From the NCBI RefSeq assembly GCF_048544455.1, contig NC_133526.1:4108001-4172000 (forward strand): a stretch of 64,000 bases of DNA, read 5' to 3'. A program made the translations under genes and the position numbers. This stretch comes from Silene latifolia (lineage: Eukaryota > Streptophyta > Magnoliopsida > Caryophyllales > Caryophyllaceae). The notes below the pieces were generated by a model. That model ran no database searches. It saw only the letters and a list, made by a program, of their open reading frames with translations, and had not been told where the DNA came from. Every line of letters starts with the position of its first letter. Positions within the stretch are counted from its first letter, which is position 1. Positions 60,501-64,000 of this stretch are shown here, piece after piece.

Positions 60501-63500
60501 TTAACTCTCTTTAAATAAATCATTTTTAGGTATTGTGTGATTCTCACTGCACGGTCGCACCTCGTTTTCATGAAGATAAAACATAATTTGCAAACAATGG
60601 GACTTTCAAGTGGGTAGCACTAACGGGTGCAGGAATTAACACATCGTTTGTGATGCTGTGCAGTTATAATAACCTCAACATCAAGTAAATACAGCATGCC
60701 ATTTACATTAAGAACATGGGAATTAAGTAGTTTTCAATAAGGCTGCACCACCGAAATGCAACCATTTTCTGCTGTAATGATTTGAAAAATCACCAGGACC
60801 GCTTTTTAAATGCATTTCATGACAATATTAATTGCATTTATCGAGACTAGACTGTGTCAACTCACTCAACTGTGACGGAAACCAATATTAAATTCTATAG
60901 ATTTAACTAGTAATGACATTCTACAAATTTTGGTTTTGAATTTCAGAACTGTAAACCATTATAGCTAAAGCTGCAGAGCACTTGCTGAAACCTGGAATAT
61001 CTCACTACCAAGTGCAAAAGCTATCTGGAAAAGCACCAATAGTACTTCTCTAAGACAAGGCACCCATAACATCACCAACTCCTCAAAAAAATCTTATAAT
61101 AGGAGTATATAATTGCATATACCGTACGGCCGTCGTATAGTATAATTTGCGTAGGGAGTAATTTATGAAATCAGCCACCCAACTTTGTCCCTACATTTCA
61201 TGGAGAACAGTTCTAGTTCTACTTAACTTAATGTAGAAGGCCTTAACCAATAAAAAAGAGTATTTATTGTCATTAAGTCAAACATAATTGAGGCAAAAAA
61301 AGCTCCTTTGCCTCGAGCTAAATAATGTCCGCCTTTTTGTTTAAAAATGTGGTCACCATCCATAAGGTAATAAACCCTTGAAGGTGTGTCAGTGGTGCAA
61401 TTCAATAACAATAAACTGATAAAATGAGATATTAAGTATATCCCATTCAAATCTTAGCCAAGTTTGTTACTACATAGGAAAATACATCGATCAGCATAGT
61501 CGGCAATATTAGATAGTTCTAAACAATGAAATAAGGTACTGTCTAAATATTTTGAAACTCGGTTTTCGATTTCTGCTCCTTAATCAGGCCGACTTTTTCA
61601 TCTAAAAAATACTCGTATATAGCAACTAGTGGTCATCCACTCATCCAAATCACATTAAATGGTAAATACAGATATAAACTAGTCCTTAATATAGTTTGGG
61701 TGAGACACAGCAACCGAGTTTAAAACGGATTTGCAATAAATTTTCTCTTGTGACTCCCTATGATTCAAACCGAAAACACTGCGAAGGTGGTAAGTTAGTC
61801 TGACCCGATTTCATACTACTCCGATAAATCCTATTACTATTTTACCCCCACCACTACTCTTATATTATTTTACCCTTGCCCAAAGGCCACAACCACAGTC
61901 ACACACACACACACCATGTGCCTTGCTAGTCAGAAACATTTTAAAGCACTGCTCAGATGACCAAAATGTCAAAGTTTGTTGTCTACATAATTATCAAAAC
62001 TTCAAAAGGGTAGTTGGTGAGTAGTCACTATTTTAGCAATTTAAACCAGGGAGAAAATAAACTTGTGAATAAATATATTTCATGCACATCAATGTGAGAC
62101 ACCTTAAGAGTACAGCATTCAAGTTTTCAAACATAAACTAACTAAAACCTTTTTCACATTTGCTAACTTTTTGTCTTAGACTTTCCCACGTGAGAAGTGA
62201 GTTCCTTCTTACAAGCTCTTGGTCAAAACTCAATTTAAAACTTGAGTTATGCTTGGTCAAACTGATCTCGAGCAGCTAGTGCTCAACCAAAACACTGTCC
62301 AATGTGAGTCAGACTTAATGCAATAAGCCATTTTTAAGAAATAATTCAGAAATAAAATATTTATATCAACAAAAGTTATTCTTGCAACATAAATTTCAGA
62401 AGTTACCAGGAAAAAAAATTGTTAGTAAAAAGCATTATTTAAAAACAAATGTCAAAAAATAAACCGAATCAGTCTAACTATATACTTCAGACTAGGCTGC
62501 AACCTGCAAGTATCGCCATCAGAGTGCCTGATATGGTAATTTTGTCCTAAGTTTTGTTTAGGGTATACAGTGAAGTGTCGGAGTGTCCGAGTATTGGACA
62601 CACGACATACAACCAAAGTGAAGTGTCAAAGTAACATAGGGACATATGGTGTTAAGACGAGTTTAAGCTTTTAGCCCTACCCAGAGATTCACTATTCTAG
62701 ATTAACGAGCTCCCTGACAAGCTCAAGCTCAAATTTACGAGATGAACTCAAAGACAAAACCCATCTATATGCCCCTAATCGAACCATGCAAATTTATGAG
62801 ATGATCTCAGTCCCATCCTCCCTCACACAAATATCCTATTCCCTTAAAAAATACTTACCCTTAAAAAACACTTTTTTAGATGCACATGCCAGCCTCTATA
62901 CACAAAATATATGGGTACAACAACAACATCAGAGCCTTAATCCCAAAATGATTTGGGGTCGGCTGACATAAATCATCTTTTCGAACCGTCCATGGGTGAA
63001 CGCACGCCTCAAAATGCGAATAAAAAAGGGAAGATGAAAAACAAAAAGGAAGAACGAAAATGTAATGGAAAGTCAAGGTGAACTTAGGGGTTTTAAAATC
63101 GAATTCCGTCTTTCTTTTATAATAAGACAAATTTTTGGGTGCATATGCTCTTGGAACTTGGCACTTTGGGAGCACCAAATCTTAAAGATCAAAACAGATC
63201 TATCCAAGCACAACAGGCACAATATTAGATTAAAAAACAAGTACCTACATTTAATGAACACATATCAAATGGAGAACTTATTTAGACACAGAATGGGACA
63301 ATCTACAACTATACAAATGTTTCTCTAGGGTGCATTGATCCAAAACTCGTACGGAGTAGATAATATCGACTAGATCTTTTTTACTTAATTGCAGTTCTTA
63401 TAAGTTCAGTTCAGTTCAGTTCAGTTCTACACTTCTACTCTTTCCCTCATTTTATTTCAGGTCATATAAGTTCAGCTCGGACCATTTCAATCCAAAAGAA

Positions 63501-63766
63501 CGGGAAGTCGGGAACTAACACACTATCATTCAATGCATGACAAGTATACCACTATACCCATAAGACCATACCCATCACCACTACCTACTACCCTGAACTA
63601 TGTATGAAGAAGATCATAAATGCATTCATAAATCATAGTAAGGGAACAATAAATAGAGAAAGACAAATGAGAGGGCCATACTATCCTGTTCATTCTCGTC
63701 GAAATCAATGCTAATTTCCCTGTCCCTTGCACAGCATGCCAACCTTCTTCTAACCCCTATCTTCAT
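51534..63766 (-). CDS. ROPGEF: RopGEF (PRONE-domain guanine nucleotide exchange factor)
   Basis: Seven exons on the minus strand: 63682-63766, 54004-54354, 53609-53763, 53450-53524, 52827-53096, 52370-52720 and 51534-51929, giving 560 aa. It would catalyse GDP/GTP exchange on ROP (plant Rho) GTPases at the plasma membrane downstream of receptor kinases. Exon 1 ([20 protein letters not shown]) joins exon 2 as [13 protein letters not shown], a start I associate with the RopGEF14 type; an unseen upstream exon is possible. The PRONE domain runs about residues 105-455: [61 protein letters not shown]. The last 105 residues are variable and Ser-rich, the usual autoinhibitory/receptor-binding tail. 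Intron 1 is 9.3 kb and holds a Copia element in the same orientation. Intron 5 has a GC donor, and the exon 4 donor is locally duplicated. No disabling change was seen. Confidence 0.9.
53405..53454 (-). repeat. 25-bp duplication of a splice donor in RopGEF intron 4
   Basis: gcatgaaggagaacactt repeats with a 25-bp period. On the minus strand this puts two copies of CTTATT plus donor in a row: the first is GTAAGT (used in my model), the second GCAAGT. Use of the second would add 25 bases and shift the frame. Confidence 0.85.
54703..54965 (-). repeat. LTR of Copia 2 (3' LTR) with internal 41-bp direct repeat
   Basis: A 263-bp LTR beginning tgttacgtgaatg and ending tgcctaaca on the + strand. Inside, a 41-bp unit (gaaacaaggagttggcaata...) occurs twice in tandem, and both LTRs share this. 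Confidence 0.95.
59299..59561 (-). repeat. LTR of Copia 2 (5' LTR)
   Basis: Identical in my reading to 54703-54965; adjoins the primer-binding site on its left. Confidence 0.95.
59845..60060. mobile_element. Stowaway-like MITE in RopGEF intron 1
   Basis: TIRs ctccctccgtttcacaaata and tatctgtgaaacggagggag are well preserved, with TA on both sides (59843-59844, 60061-60062). Confidence 0.9.
60251..60510. repeat. Diverged ~125-bp tandem repeat in RopGEF intron 1
   Basis: Two units share aaaatccaaaatc, ttttcraaa, agtgaa, tacaatgycaa, aaccacaatgcaataa-like segments and end in aaatttccataaactc / aaattccattaactc. The overlapping minus-strand frames are spurious. Confidence 0.6.
60511..63681. other. 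Remainder of RopGEF intron 1
   Basis: A long AT-rich intron with no exon I can recognise between 54354 and 63682. It contains a short (ac)n run near 61899 and the agttcagttcagttcag repeat fragment near 63405-63505. Confidence 0.5.
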
Positions 63767-64000
63767 CACCTCCTTAATTTGCCTTTCTGCTCACTTCAAC
63801 ACCAAATAACCACATTAGTAACACAAATTGACGAATAATACCCTCTTATGATGTGAGACGGTCCTTTTATTACTTAAACACACATTACTTACTACCAATA
63901 AGGCAATAAATGACTGTTTTCGGAGACGGTCTTACAAAATAACTATTGCATTAGTAATTTTACAATCAATCTAGAGTATGATTACCATGGTTAATATCAC
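63767..64000. other. Upstream side of RopGEF exon 1
   Basis: Presumed leader and promoter or a further upstream intron. An inverted 'gagacggtc' pair (tgtgagacggtcc near 63851 and ggagacggtctt near 63921) looks like a MITE end. The window stops here. Confidence 0.4.

Noticed and set aside
1-64000. CRISPR arrays, rRNA or canonical tRNA genes
   Set aside because: No regularly spaced short repeats with unique spacers. The only tRNA-like sequences are SINE heads with target duplications and A tails.

Overview
This window is nuclear DNA from a flowering plant. The genes carry many short GT-AG introns, the proteins belong to plant-only or plant-typical families (CE13 pectin acetylesterases, a PRONE-type RopGEF, a PAP28-like phosphatase), and the intergenic DNA is AT-rich and full of Stowaway-like MITEs, Helitron-type ends, tRNA-derived SINEs, an L1 remnant and two young Copia LTR elements. 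It is a eudicot. I lean towards Caryophyllales from the general look of the repeats, but nothing here proves that.

Layout. Positions 1.9-42.6 kb hold a tandem cluster of pectin acetylesterase (PAE) genes on the + strand: PAE1 (1890-4156, last exon lost), a PAE scrap (14793-15190), PAE2 (20594-23097), PAE3 (28195-30544), PAE4 (36018-38341) and a headless PAE4 duplicate with exons 6-12 only (41345-42623). A single-exon PAP28-like metallophosphoesterase (13379-14530) sits inside the cluster. A satellite-like array of about 16 units of roughly 305 bp (15191-20027) starts in the middle of the PAE scrap. A Copia element (23118-27285) lies 20 bp after the PAE2 stop codon. Between 7.4 and 12.1 kb lies a nest of Helitron-like ends with an L1 3' scrap and MITEs.

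On the right are two minus-strand genes: a RING-H2 E3 ligase (44158-48744, 6 exons) and a RopGEF (51534-63766, 7 exons). The first intron of the RopGEF is 9.3 kb and houses a second Copia element (54703-59561) with identical LTRs.

The most interesting structure is a direct tandem duplication of about 4.2 kb (36882-41125 and 41151-45379). It covers the 3' halves of two convergent genes: PAE4 exons 6-12 (+) and the last RING exon (-). Both parent genes stay whole at the outer sides. The middle holds an orphan RING terminal exon and an orphan PAE half-gene. The junction carries a 25-bp insertion copied from about 100 bp upstream and falls in the poly(A) of a SINE. In the seven duplicated PAE exons I count 10 differences in 702 bases, 8 of them silent, which is unexpected if the headless copy has been drifting freely.

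Genes and pathways: the PAEs would be secreted and deacetylate cell-wall pectin, the RopGEF would activate ROP GTPases at the plasma membrane, and the RING protein would act in ubiquitin transfer. Nothing in the sequence ties these into one pathway; the shared theme is local gene duplication and repeat insertion. I found no CRISPR array, no operon-like system and no gene family that I could call wholly new.
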